From positions 162,727-226,726 of the forward strand of contig UCIT01000013.1 of NCBI GenBank assembly GCA_900472625.1: a stretch of 64,000 bases of DNA. Reading direction: 5' to 3'. This DNA comes from Hyphomicrobiales bacterium. Lineage in GTDB: Bacteria > Pseudomonadota > Alphaproteobacteria > Rhizobiales > Rhizobiaceae. A model generated the notes under the pieces. That model did not search any database, was not told the DNA's origin, and saw only the letters and a list, made by a program, of their open reading frames with translations. The position numbers and the translations under genes are program-made. Numbering within the stretch: the stretch's first letter is position 1; each line of letters opens with the position of its first letter. Below are positions 57,072-64,000 of the stretch, piece after piece.

Positions 57072-57112
57072 GGGGCGAGCCATCAGAGAAAACCGTCTTC
57101 AAGCAAACTGGA

Positions 57113-57394
57113 TCAGCGAAGCCGCATCGTTACGGGTGCACGGCCGTCCGCGTTGGTGACGTGCAGGTGTATGCTGACCTCTGGTTGCGAATAGCGCCAG
57201 GCCCGGGCCCCGTGCGACAGCAGCAGATTGATCAGGTCCTTGGTCTTTGCCGATTTCGACGACTTCTGACGCGGCATGCCGATTTCGGCAAGACGCATCG
57301 CCGCTTCGTGAAGCGGGTGGAGAACGGAGCGCGGATTTCTCCCCGTCAAACGTCCTTCCGCCGGAAATTCCGGAACATTCTCGTTAATCGCCAT
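57113..57394 (-). CDS. Conserved hypothetical protein
   Basis: A 93-residue basic protein that I do not recognise. It starts MAINENVPEFPAEG (ATG at 57394, with GGGG 7 bases before it; ATG at 57400 is possible). The middle is Lys/Ser-rich (MPRQKSSKSAKTKDLINLLL) and the C-terminus ends in IHLHVTNADGRAPVTMRLR, which looks like two beta strands. No signal peptide or membrane segment. It converges on the DUF1489 gene with 41 bp between. Confidence 0.6.
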   Translation of the reverse strand: MAINENVPEFPAEGRLTGRNPRSVLHPLHEAAMRLAEIGMPRQKSSKSAKTKDLINLLLSHGARAWRYSQPEVSIHLHVTNADGRAPVTMRLR

Positions 57395-57510
57395 AGTCAT
57401 CCCCGTACGCAATACACACCAGGTCTCAAGAAGTCAGGCCGGATCGCGAACACCGATCAAGGCCGTATTCCGGTCCGTCGCCCGAACACGATGGGCGACA
57501 GTCTTCATTT

Positions 57511-58974
57511 TCACTGGGCCGCAGCCCAGCACTTGACGCCGGCACGCTTCAGCGTGTTGCAGGCGTTGACTGCATCCTTCTGGCCATCGAAGCCGCCGAA
57601 ACGGGCGCGATAGCTTCCCGCATTGGCAACGGCGAAAGGCTTGGCGGAACGCAGCGCCTTGCCACCCTTGGACTTGGCTCCGTCGAGCAGATCCATCGCA
57701 GCTTCGCGACTGGCCGAAACGCCGATCTGAACAACCCAGCCGCTCGGCTGTACTTCCTTCATGGATGCTGGCGTCGACGCAGTCGTTACGGTGTCGATCG
57801 AGGTGTCACCCTGCTCCGGCGGCACGTAGGCGGTCGCTGGCGTCGGTACAGCCGCAGCGGCCTGTTTCACCGGCTGCGTCTTGACCTTGGTCGGCGCAGG
57901 CATCTCCTGTAGTAGCGGATTGTCCGACTTCGTCGACGGCGTGCTTGCATAGGCGGACGCGACTTCGGTGCGGCTGACGGGTGCCGGATGATTGCGTGGC
58001 AACTCGACGGCAGCGGCGACTGACGCAACTTCCTGCTTGGCGACGGTCACCGGAATAACGGTCTCGGATGAAATCTTCGGTGCCTGCGCTACGAGGCTGG
58101 ATGAACCGCCACGGCTGGAAGCCTTCGGCAGATACGAGGCAATCAGGTTGCGCATCTGGGTGTCACGGGCAGGCGTGGAAGCACCGCCGAGCACCACGCC
58201 GACGATCGACTTACCATCGACCTGGACGGAACTGACGAGATTGAAGCCGGCAGCGCGGGTGTAGCCGGTCTTGATGCCATCGACGCCGCGGACTGAACCG
58301 ACAAGACGGTTGTGGCTGCGGATGATTCGGTTGCCGAACTTGAAGCTCTGTGTGGAGAAATAGCCGTAATACTGTGGAAAGTGCTGGCGCAGAGCGATAC
58401 CAAGACGAGCCTGGTCGCGCGCCGTGGTCATCTGCGCCGTATTGGGCAGGCCGTTGGCGTTGCGGTAGGTCGTGCGCGTCATGCCAAGCGCATGTGCCTT
58501 CGCCGTCATGATCTGCGCAAAACGATCTTCCGAACCACCAAGCAACTCGCCCAGAGCCGTCGATGCATCATTGGCTGAAAGCGTGACGAGGCCGAGAATC
58601 GCCTGCTCAACAGAAATTGCGGCGCCCGGACGTACGCCAAGCTTGGTCGGCGCCTGGCCGGAGGCGTGGGCGGAGAACGGAACGGCGGTATCGAGACGAA
58701 TGTGACCCTGTTCAAGCGCTTCGAATGTCAGGTAGAGCGTCATCATCTTGGTCAGCGAGGCCGGATACTGCAAGCGGTCGGCATTCTCGCTGTAGAGAAC
58801 GTTGCCGGTATTCGCATCAACGACGATCCCGGCGTATCTCGAATTTGCAGCCTCTGCTTCAGCATTGACTGCATCCACGCCGACCAGTCCGACTGCCATG
58901 GACAGCGCAACGATCGCCTTGATCAGGAAATTGCCGGAGCGGGAGGAAGATGCGGAAGAAGCTGACCTTGACAC
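57511..58974 (-). CDS. D-alanyl-D-alanine carboxypeptidase with SPOR domain
   Basis: A 487-residue penicillin-binding protein of the DacF/DacA type. After a membrane or signal segment (about residues 17-40) the active-site motifs are S73-L-T-K76, S133-A-N135 and K235-T-G. The central part after residue 290 is a Pro/Thr/Val-rich linker, and residues about 408-487 form a SPOR domain that binds denuded glycan at division sites. It trims the last D-Ala of peptidoglycan stems. The start is GTG at 58974. GlmU/GlmS supply the same wall pathway. Confidence 0.92.
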   Translation of the reverse strand: MSRSASSASSSRSGNFLIKAIVALSMAVGLVGVDAVNAEAEAANSRYAGIVVDANTGNVLYSENADRLQYPASLTKMMTLYLTFEALEQGHIRLDTAVPFSAHASGQAPTKLGVRPGAAISVEQAILGLVTLSANDASTALGELLGGSEDRFAQIMTAKAHALGMTRTTYRNANGLPNTAQMTTARDQARLGIALRQHFPQYYGYFSTQSFKFGNRIIRSHNRLVGSVRGVDGIKTGYTRAAGFNLVSSVQVDGKSIVGVVLGGASTPARDTQMRNLIASYLPKASSRGGSSSLVAQAPKISSETVIPVTVAKQEVASVAAAVELPRNHPAPVSRTEVASAYASTPSTKSDNPLLQEMPAPTKVKTQPVKQAAAAVPTPATAYVPPEQGDTSIDTVTTASTPASMKEVQPSGWVVQIGVSASREAAMDLLDGAKSKGGKALRSAKPFAVANAGSYRARFGGFDGQKDAVNACNTLKRAGVKCWAAAQ

Positions 58975-59109
58975 TATTTCACTCTTTGCTTGCAGTTCGG
59001 AAGACTTGGGAATCGCGCGTTTCCCGCACGATCAACCTCATCGAAGGTAGCCGTCCTGGGTTACCAATAGGTTTATGATTAATCGTTTGCTTCACCGTTT
59101 CAGACCAAT

Positions 59110-59856
59110 CTACCGGTCTGTCGCGGAACGGGTCACGAGCCGTGTTTCTACAAATTGCTGAATAGCGGCATCAATATGGTCCCACTCCGGAAGATGACGG
59201 CTGGAGAACCGGTAAAGCACACTTAAATCGCGGCCGACCTTGATATCGCGCTGGCAATCGCCGCTCGTCGTCAAATCGGGCTTTGCGGGGAGGACGCAGC
59301 GGACGACATAATCGGCCTGTCCCTCGCGTGGCGCCGTCAGCAGCACTTCGTCGCCGTATCCGGCATCCGCCCGCAGGCGATGCAGGGTCATGCCGTTGGC
59401 AAAGGGTTCGGGCTGAGCATCGATCAGGTGCGAATAGATCGGTGCGAATCGTCCAGACATGTCACGCGACATCGTTGCCTGGGTGATCTGCAGGAAGACG
59501 AGGTCGGCCGACTTGTTGACGTTGTCAAAGCGGTCGCGGTTTTCCTTGCTGTAACCCTGCATCTGCGGCCATGCGAGGTAGAGGTCAGCACGCTCCGTGT
59601 TGCCGTTGCGTCTCTGGCTTGGAAAGCGAAGCGTATTCTCTGCCAGCTTCAGCGTGTCGAGACCGATCGTCAGTGTCACCGGCGTCGTGCTGTCGGTGTT
59701 GCCAGCAAGCGAGACGCGTGCACCGAACCAGCGACCACCGACGCTGATGCCGAGCGTCAGGATGGCGAGCAGCGCGATCGCCACGGTGACGCGCAGGAGA
59801 AATCCTGTCGACAGGAGAGGGGTCTGCTCGATGCTCTGTGTGCTGGCGTGTGGCAT
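59110..59856 (-). CDS. Single-pass membrane protein, conserved in rhizobia, function unknown
   Basis: A 248-residue protein with one N-terminal membrane helix (about residues 19-42, LRVTVAIALLAILTLGISVG) and a large periplasmic part of mixed strands and helices. A RSQRRNGNTERADLYLAWP-like stretch and C187/C200 (VRCVLPAKPDLTTSGDC), which could form a disulfide, are notable. No enzyme motif is recognised. It is placed between the SPOR-domain carboxypeptidase and the BTLCP protease genes but is separated from the latter by a terminator. Confidence 0.75.
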   Translation of the reverse strand: MPHASTQSIEQTPLLSTGFLLRVTVAIALLAILTLGISVGGRWFGARVSLAGNTDSTTPVTLTIGLDTLKLAENTLRFPSQRRNGNTERADLYLAWPQMQGYSKENRDRFDNVNKSADLVFLQITQATMSRDMSGRFAPIYSHLIDAQPEPFANGMTLHRLRADAGYGDEVLLTAPREGQADYVVRCVLPAKPDLTTSGDCQRDIKVGRDLSVLYRFSSRHLPEWDHIDAAIQQFVETRLVTRSATDR

Positions 59857-59976
59857 GGCGGCTTTCGGATGGTAAAACCGCCGCAGGAAAAACGTGAGCC
59901 GCCGGTATCAGGATGTCGACCCTGATGATCGCGCCGGCGTGGTTAATTAATCATTAAGCGATGGGGTTCGCCCCAT

Positions 59977-60013
59977 AAAAAGCGAGCCGCTCCTGGGACA
60001 GCAGGAGCGGCTC
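59977..60013 (-). terminator. Strong terminator after the BTLCP gene
   Basis: Read on the minus strand: a perfect 12-bp stem (GAGCCGCTCCTG with CAGGAGCGGCTC, 60013-60002 and 59995-59984), a 6-nt loop, GC and then TTTTT. A second hairpin, ATGGGG-TTCG-CCCCAT at 59961-59976, follows at once. It closes the BTLCP transcript 80 bp after its stop. Confidence 0.9.
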
Positions 60014-60092
60014 TCAAGACGCCGGTCGGGACGGGATGCGGGGGACGGACCGGTCGCCTAGCTCTGACCGCCGGATCGCTCCGGCGGTGGAC

Positions 60093-60698
60093 TTACTTGA
60101 CGCTGCCAACAGCCACGGCGCGGCCGTCCTGCAACTTGACCCAACGTGCCGGATTATCAGCCGACTGGCGCTTGAGGTAGGTGTATTCGGTGTCTGCCCA
60201 GAGCATCACCTTGTTGCGCATGTTGTCCAGAATGAAGTCGCCGCGATCGGTGCGCACCGTCAGAACGGCGTGGCCGTCGCCGTTCGGCTGCAGCACGACG
60301 GTCATCAGCAGATCGGAGGGCGAGAAGCCTGCCTCGATCAGCATCTTGCGCTTCAGCAGCGCGTAGTCTTCACAGTCGCCAGCGGTCTTCGGATAGGCCC
60401 AGCGCTCCTCGACGCCGTAGATTTCCATGTCGGTCATCGGCGTGATCGACGAATTGACGTGGTAGTTGATCTTGAGAATGGTCTTCCAGCTGTCCTGCGT
60501 CAGCGTCATTGCGCCCTGGTCGCCGGCAGGGTTGCTGCAGTCTGCGGGAATTTCCTTGCAGAACTGGTAGGCGCCGATCGGTGGGCTGGTGTTGCCCAGA
60601 ATGGTCATGCTCTGGTAGGCGGCCTGTCCAGCGCCTGCCATCGACATAACCATCGCCGCGGCAGCCAAACCGCCCTTGATGAAATTTGCTATCGTCAT
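60093..60698 (-). CDS. Transglutaminase-like cysteine peptidase (BTLCP family)
   Basis: A 201-residue periplasmic protein with a signal peptide (cleavage near residue 26, AGQA). The catalytic triad of the bacterial transglutaminase-like cysteine protease family is intact: Cys109 in AGDCEDYALL, His143 in DGHAVLTV and Asp158 in ILDN. LapG, which releases surface adhesins under cyclic di-GMP control, is a BTLCP member, but no LapD or adhesin gene is near, so the role is open. Upstream is an array of palindromes. Confidence 0.9.
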   Translation of the reverse strand: MTIANFIKGGLAAAAMVMSMAGAGQAAYQSMTILGNTSPPIGAYQFCKEIPADCSNPAGDQGAMTLTQDSWKTILKINYHVNSSITPMTDMEIYGVEERWAYPKTAGDCEDYALLKRKMLIEAGFSPSDLLMTVVLQPNGDGHAVLTVRTDRGDFILDNMRNKVMLWADTEYTYLKRQSADNPARWVKLQDGRAVAVGSVK

Positions 60699-61073
60699 TT
60701 TTTACGTCCCCGTTTGTGATGAGGACATTGCCAGACGTGTTTTTATTCGGCGCAAAATTCAGAAGCAAAATTAAAGACTTAGTTGATTCAAAAGCGCGTC
60801 GAATTCGACTAAAATCAAAATCGAATTCGATGAAAGTTCAAATCAAATTCGAGCAAGATTTGATTCAATTTTTAGCTTCTTCAAAAAGCCACGAAGCGCC
60901 CAAATGTACCGTTTCGGCGCGAAAGATTAACGGCGCGCGTTTGCAGGTGTCTTTGGTAACGGCGCGTTCATCATGTCGTTTGGAGCGTTTGGGACGGATA
61001 CCGGGCGCCAATTCGTGCGATTTGGCACTGCACCAGCCTATTTTGGCGGGTTTAGCGGACATCGAGCCAAAAA
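60699..61073. other. AT-rich gap with phased palindromes between BTLCP and pip genes
   Basis: 375 bases without a convincing gene. GC content is visibly lower at 60741-60885 than elsewhere in the window. It holds three copies of TCRAATTCGA at a strict 22-base interval (60799, 60821, 60843), flanked by TTGATTCAA at 60783 and 60859. It is the upstream region of the BTLCP gene on the minus strand, so it likely carries that gene's promoter. Confidence 0.6.
60799..60864. repeat. Three phased copies of TCGAATTCGA
   Basis: TCGAATTCGA at 60799-60808 and 60821-60830 and TCAAATTCGA at 60843-60852. Each full copy is a perfect 10-bp palindrome. The 22-bp period is close to two turns of DNA, so the sites would face the same side. 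Sequence between them is A/T-rich and only loosely repeated. Candidate regulator-binding array. Confidence 0.7.
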
Positions 61074-62042
61074 TTATTTTTGAGAAAGTTTGCGGAATCG
61101 GCCCGTGGCCGAAACGATTTCTCGCGCCATGGCGTCATGATCTGGCGAATGGGCGGCGTTCTCGACGATGACGAGCTCGCAGTCGGGCCATGCCCGCGAG
61201 AGTTCCCATGCCGTCGTCAACGGTGCCTCAAGGTCAAGCCTGCCCTGGACGAGAACGCCGGGGATGCCTGCGAGCTTGTGTGCATCCCGCAACAATACGC
61301 CCTCATCGAGCCATGCGGCATGACTGAAGTAGTGCGTTATGATCCGCGCGCGGGTCATGCGGTAGTCGGCATCGTGCCAGCGCCGCGGAAATCCGTCAGC
61401 GTTGGCGAGCAGAATGGATGCCGCCTCCCAATCGTGCCAGTCGCTGGCTGCCTTCAGCCGGGTCTCGATATCCGGCGCGTTCAGCAACTGCCGATAGCCC
61501 TCAAGTACGCCAAGCGGTTTGAGTTCGCCGGGGAGGCAATCGTTGAGCCGCTGCCACTCCACCGGAAACAGTGCCGACATACCCCGTGTCAGCCAGTCGA
61601 TTTCGGAGCGGCGGGTGGTCGTCACGCCGGCGAGCGCCATCGCGCTCACGCGTCGCGGATGCGTTTGTGCATAGGTCAGCGCCAGCGTCGATCCCCAGGA
61701 CGTACCAAACAGAACCCAGCTGGTCACCGAAAGGTGACGACGCAGCTTTTCGATATCGGCGACAAGATTCCACGTGGTGTTGGTCGAGAGGTCCGTTCCA
61801 ATGTCGGCGGCGGAGGGAAGGCTGCGGCCGCAATTGCGTTGGTCGAACAGGATGATGCGGTAAGCCGCGGGATCGAAATAGCGCGCGGCCGATGGCGAGG
61901 AACCCGAGCCCGGTCCGCCGTGTAGAAAGAGCGCCGCTTGCCCATCCGGATTGCCGTAGCTCTCCCAATGGATTTGCTGGCCTTCGCCAACATCTAAGAG
62001 GCCTTGTTCGTAAGCCGCAATTTCGGGAAACATAGTCGACAT
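61074..62042 (-). CDS. pip: Proline iminopeptidase
   Basis: A 322-residue alpha/beta-hydrolase that removes N-terminal proline from peptides. Oxyanion-region HGGPGSG at residues 41-47, then LFDQRNCGRS, nucleophile Ser115 in GTSWG, and a C-terminal AAHSPD with the catalytic His are seen. No signal peptide, so cytoplasmic. ATG at 62042 has a GAGGTG ribosome site. Neighbours are unrelated in function (PilZ protein upstream, BTLCP gene downstream), and it is likely transcribed alone. Confidence 0.93.
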   Translation of the reverse strand: MSTMFPEIAAYEQGLLDVGEGQQIHWESYGNPDGQAALFLHGGPGSGSSPSAARYFDPAAYRIILFDQRNCGRSLPSAADIGTDLSTNTTWNLVADIEKLRRHLSVTSWVLFGTSWGSTLALTYAQTHPRRVSAMALAGVTTTRRSEIDWLTRGMSALFPVEWQRLNDCLPGELKPLGVLEGYRQLLNAPDIETRLKAASDWHDWEAASILLANADGFPRRWHDADYRMTRARIITHYFSHAAWLDEGVLLRDAHKLAGIPGVLVQGRLDLEAPLTTAWELSRAWPDCELVIVENAAHSPDHDAMAREIVSATGRFRKLSQK

Positions 62043-62102
62043 GCCTGCACCTCGTTTTGGTGACGTGCATGTATCAGCTCTATGAAGGCTGAATGACGGA
62101 GA

Positions 62103-62714
62103 TCAGAGAAATTCGCGCAGCGTGTCGCGCGACTGCAACGACAGGAACTCGATGGCGACACCTTCGACGAAGTGACGCACGACGCGGCCGCGCATATTAC
62201 CGAGCCGAAGCGGTGTGCCGATCGCCGGGCGAACGTCGATATCGACGGCAGCGCCCGACAGGGACAAATCCATGATCCGGCACATATACTGCGTGCCGTC
62301 TTCGAGGGTGACTTCCGTCTGCGTTTCGCGCGGCATAAGACGGTCGTGACGACGGTCTTCCGGCAGGCCCAGCTCATGCTTGTTGGCCAGCCATGTCAGC
62401 TGCGCGGCAAGCTTCTCGCGCTTCCGCTCCGTGGCGTGGATGGACATGCTGAAGCCGCGGGTATCGATCGTCTGTACATAGCCTTCGACGCGTCCAAGGT
62501 GGTCGATATAGGCAACAACACGTTCGTTGGAGCGGGGGCGGCCCTGGCAGGTCACGTACATGTCGCCCGGCGACATATCGATGACAACGCACTCGAATTC
62601 TTCATAGTTCGCCAGCATCAGGCGGCCCTGCATGTTGATGGGCACGCGCTGAAACGCACCTTGTTCAAGACGAGGCGCAGTCCGTTGCGTCTGAGCTTGC
62701 TGGAATGCGTGCAT
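62103..62714 (-). CDS. Tandem PilZ-domain protein (cyclic di-GMP receptor)
   Basis: A 203-residue protein with two PilZ-like units. The second (about residues 119-200) has the full c-di-GMP signature: RRHDR (121-125) and DLSLSG (149-154). The first (about 20-95) keeps DMSPGD (46-51) but its arginine motif is altered. So the C-terminal unit probably binds the messenger. ATG at 62714 has an AAGAAG site; ATG at 62744 is possible. It may respond to the diguanylate cyclase at 25470, by inference only. Confidence 0.85.
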   Translation of the reverse strand: MHAFQQAQTQRTAPRLEQGAFQRVPINMQGRLMLANYEEFECVVIDMSPGDMYVTCQGRPRSNERVVAYIDHLGRVEGYVQTIDTRGFSMSIHATERKREKLAAQLTWLANKHELGLPEDRRHDRLMPRETQTEVTLEDGTQYMCRIMDLSLSGAAVDIDVRPAIGTPLRLGNMRGRVVRHFVEGVAIEFLSLQSRDTLREFL

Positions 62715-62801
62715 AAAGGGCTTCTTTGAAAAATCGCTTAGCATCGATCATTACGCGCAATCCATTAACAGAAGGTTGTCTTGACGCCTGTCAGTTGCAG
62801 C

Positions 62802-63467
62802 CTACCGGTAGTGTCGAAATGGCACGTCCTGTTCCGACTCGTCGTCGATGAGATTTGCGACCATGCGGCGCAGTGTTTCGGCAATCGACAGGCTTTCCGG
62901 TTGCGTGGTTTTTGCGCTCGAAGAGGTGCTGTTTGCCGCGCCATCCGGCAACCCCAGCTTGTCGTGCAGCAGGCGGCTGCGATCGAGAGCCAGAAACTGC
63001 AGCGGCACCATCTCGAGCCAACTTGCGGCCGTCGCGGGCGTAATGGCTCCCAGGAGCTTGTCGCACTCGCCTTCGCTGGAGCGCAACGGCAAGAGAATGA
63101 TCTCGAAGGCAACGTTGTGGCCTGCCGTGCTGTATCCCGTGGCATTCAGCATTGCGGGGATGCCGTGCTCCATGACGCCGATCGCCGTCTTTTCCAGATC
63201 CTCGTGGCCATGCGCCCAGAGTTCGGACAGACAGCTGCCGCCGAGATCGCGCCCGAACAAATCGCAGATCCGCGTCCCCGCCAGTCTGAAGACGATACGG
63301 CCGGTATCGGTCGCCTCGAGCATGAAGAGACTGGAGAGTATATGACGCATGTCGCCCGGCTCTACCTGCGAACGAAGCGGCGCGATCTCGCTGCCTCGGA
63401 GCTTGTTCCAGTAATCGAAGAGCTGGATGGTGGTATTGAGACGCATGGAAGTGCCGATCTGTTTCAT
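62802..63467 (-). CDS. PAS_5-family protein
   Basis: A 221-residue protein with a PAS-like fold of the PAS_5 family (residues about 15-155), shown by IQLFDYWNKLRGSEIAPLRS and FRLAGTRICDLFGRDLGG. The tail is polar, with a Ser/Thr stretch (NSTSSSAKTTQPE). No kinase or cyclase domain is attached. ATG at 63467 is used; ATG at 63446 is an alternative. The family is common in rhizobia, with no defined role. It is 87 bp upstream of the PilZ gene on the same strand. Confidence 0.8.
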   Translation of the reverse strand: MKQIGTSMRLNTTIQLFDYWNKLRGSEIAPLRSQVEPGDMRHILSSLFMLEATDTGRIVFRLAGTRICDLFGRDLGGSCLSELWAHGHEDLEKTAIGVMEHGIPAMLNATGYSTAGHNVAFEIILLPLRSSEGECDKLLGAITPATAASWLEMVPLQFLALDRSRLLHDKLGLPDGAANSTSSSAKTTQPESLSIAETLRRMVANLIDDESEQDVPFRHYR

Positions 63468-63629
63468 TTCGGATCAAACGGCAGCCATCATGGCCGCCTT
63501 GCACATCACCATGCGGATTTCATGCCAGACAAGGGCGGTTAAGGTTAAGAAAGGGTTTCGATTGAGCGACAGGGCAGGCCGTGTCAGTATCTCGTCATTG
63601 CTTCCTGCTTTGGAAGTTCAGCATAGATT

Positions 63630-63701
63630 GCTCGGGCACGGGATCATTCTCGGGGGACGCTCGGCAAGCCGTTCGGTTCAGTACCGGACGGCTTTTTTTT
63701 T
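63630..63701 (+). ncRNA. Candidate small RNA ending at an orphan terminator
   Basis: A strong terminator at 63666-63701 on the plus strand has no plus-strand gene before it: the next gene upstream (PAS_5) points the other way from 63467. A transcript must therefore start between about 63470 and 63650. A possible promoter is TTGCTT (63598) and CATAGAT (63622), 18 bases apart, giving an RNA of about 65-75 nt. The 5' end is a guess; the 3' end is firm. Confidence 0.4.
63666..63701 (+). terminator. Orphan Rho-independent terminator before the rhomboid gene
   Basis: A 12-bp stem with one G-T pair (AAGCCGTTCGGT at 63666-63677 with ACCGGACGGCTT at 63683-63694), loop of 5, and a run of nine Ts (63693-63701). 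It lies 49 bp before the rhomboid start, so it could also attenuate that gene's transcript. Confidence 0.9.
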
Positions 63702-63749
63702 GACCTGCCGTCCTGTAAGCCAGTGCCCTTGAGTTGAACGAGGAATGCA

Positions 63750-64000
63750 ATGGACGATCTGGTTGAGCCGCATCAGGCTATTGAGCCACCCGCACAGCCG
63801 CCGCGCACGCCGGTCTTCAATCTTCCCGGCGTGGTCCTTGCGACGATTGCCTTGCTGGCGGCCATCTATGCCGTGCAGGCGCTCATTCTGTCCGACAGCG
63901 GCATCGACATGCTGTTCTTTGATTTCGGTTTCATCCCGCTGCGTTATCTTACGCCGCTGTCGGAGCAGGGCCCGCAGCTGTTCTGGACGCCTCTTACCTA
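63750..64000 (+). CDS. Rhomboid-family intramembrane serine protease, N-terminal part
   Basis: The first 83 codons of a gene that runs out of the window. After a Pro-rich cytoplasmic start (HQAIEPPAQPPRTPVFNLPG) comes a first membrane helix (VVLATIALLAAIYAVQALIL) and the stretch FFDFGFIPLRYLTPLSEQGP leading to FWTPLTY, the region before the second helix in rhizobial rhomboid proteases. The catalytic Ser and His lie beyond the window, so the call is based on the N-terminal pattern only. ATG 63750 has an AGGAA ribosome site. Confidence 0.75.
   Translation, partial: MDDLVEPHQAIEPPAQPPRTPVFNLPGVVLATIALLAAIYAVQALILSDSGIDMLFFDFGFIPLRYLTPLSEQGPQLFWTPLT

Noticed and set aside
60686..61171. A 161-codon plus-strand frame across the repeat-bearing gap
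   Set aside because: It starts inside the BTLCP gene and ends inside pip, has no ribosome site and its Lys/Ser-rich product simply mirrors the AT-rich repeats.

Overview
The window reads as core chromosome of a high-GC alphaproteobacterium of the family Rhizobiaceae (Rhizobium/Agrobacterium/Neorhizobium-like). The evidence is the gene order pdhC-lpdA-lipA-ratA-cinA-ispDF-dusB(nifR3)-ntrB-ntrC-ntrY-ntrX-hfq-hflX-mazG, a fused ispDF, a phosphatidylcholine synthase gene, a cysG-DUF2849-cysI-DUF934 cluster and several rhizobial DUF families. Genes are densely packed, with many 4-bp ATGA/GTGA overlaps. No prophage, transposon, CRISPR array or rRNA was seen. There is one tRNA, tRNA-Lys(TTT).

Layout. 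1-5.5 kb: end of the pyruvate dehydrogenase operon (pdhC tail, SGNH hydrolase, GNAT, lpdA), two tiny GlsB-like membrane proteins, lipA with a terminator, a P-loop kinase and a RatA/Coq10 protein. 5.5-7.2 kb (minus): cinA/pncC and ispDF. 7.3-16.7 kb: the nitrogen regulation run dusB-ntrBC, ntrYX, hfq, hflX. 16.7-18.1 kb (minus): mazG and a nucleoside deaminase. 18.4-23.6 kb: siroheme/sulfite reduction cluster and a UbiH-type hydroxylase. 23.6-25.3 kb (minus): AEC transporter and CcdA. 25.5-29.1 kb: a diguanylate cyclase, then a patch of small poorly known genes around tRNA-Lys, including an entericidin-like lipoprotein only 53 residues long. 29.3-32.6 kb: a MacAB-type efflux operon, followed by a GntR regulator, ferredoxin-NADP reductase, pcs and a quinone oxidoreductase. 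36-46.3 kb: two complete ABC importers (a BMP/nucleoside-type set and a YtfQRT-YjfF sugar set), the second followed by a FadR-type regulator. 46.4-51 kb: glmU, glmS, a DUF502 protein and a degenerate peptide deformylase. 51-57.4 kb: mgtE, a MerR regulator, two polytopic membrane proteins, L-serine dehydratase and small DUF genes. 57.5-64 kb: an envelope/second-messenger stretch with a SPOR-domain D,D-carboxypeptidase, a BTLCP cysteine protease, proline iminopeptidase, tandem PilZ protein, PAS_5 protein and the start of a rhomboid protease.

How it fits together. Lipoate synthesis (lipA) serves the E2 subunit encoded by the pdhC tail, and lpdA supplies E3. The ntr run couples nitrogen sensing to Hfq. 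cysG supplies siroheme for cysI, and the ferredoxin reductase elsewhere in the window could feed electrons to it because no cysJ is present. glmU and glmS provide UDP-GlcNAc for the wall that DacF-like enzymes trim. I found no clear new multi-gene system. The strongest oddities are a deformylase paralogue missing three active-site residues, an array of three 22-bp-phased TCGAATTCGA palindromes, an orphan strong terminator that implies a small RNA, an NtrX without the sigma54-contact loop, and several well-formed inverted repeats that look like operators.
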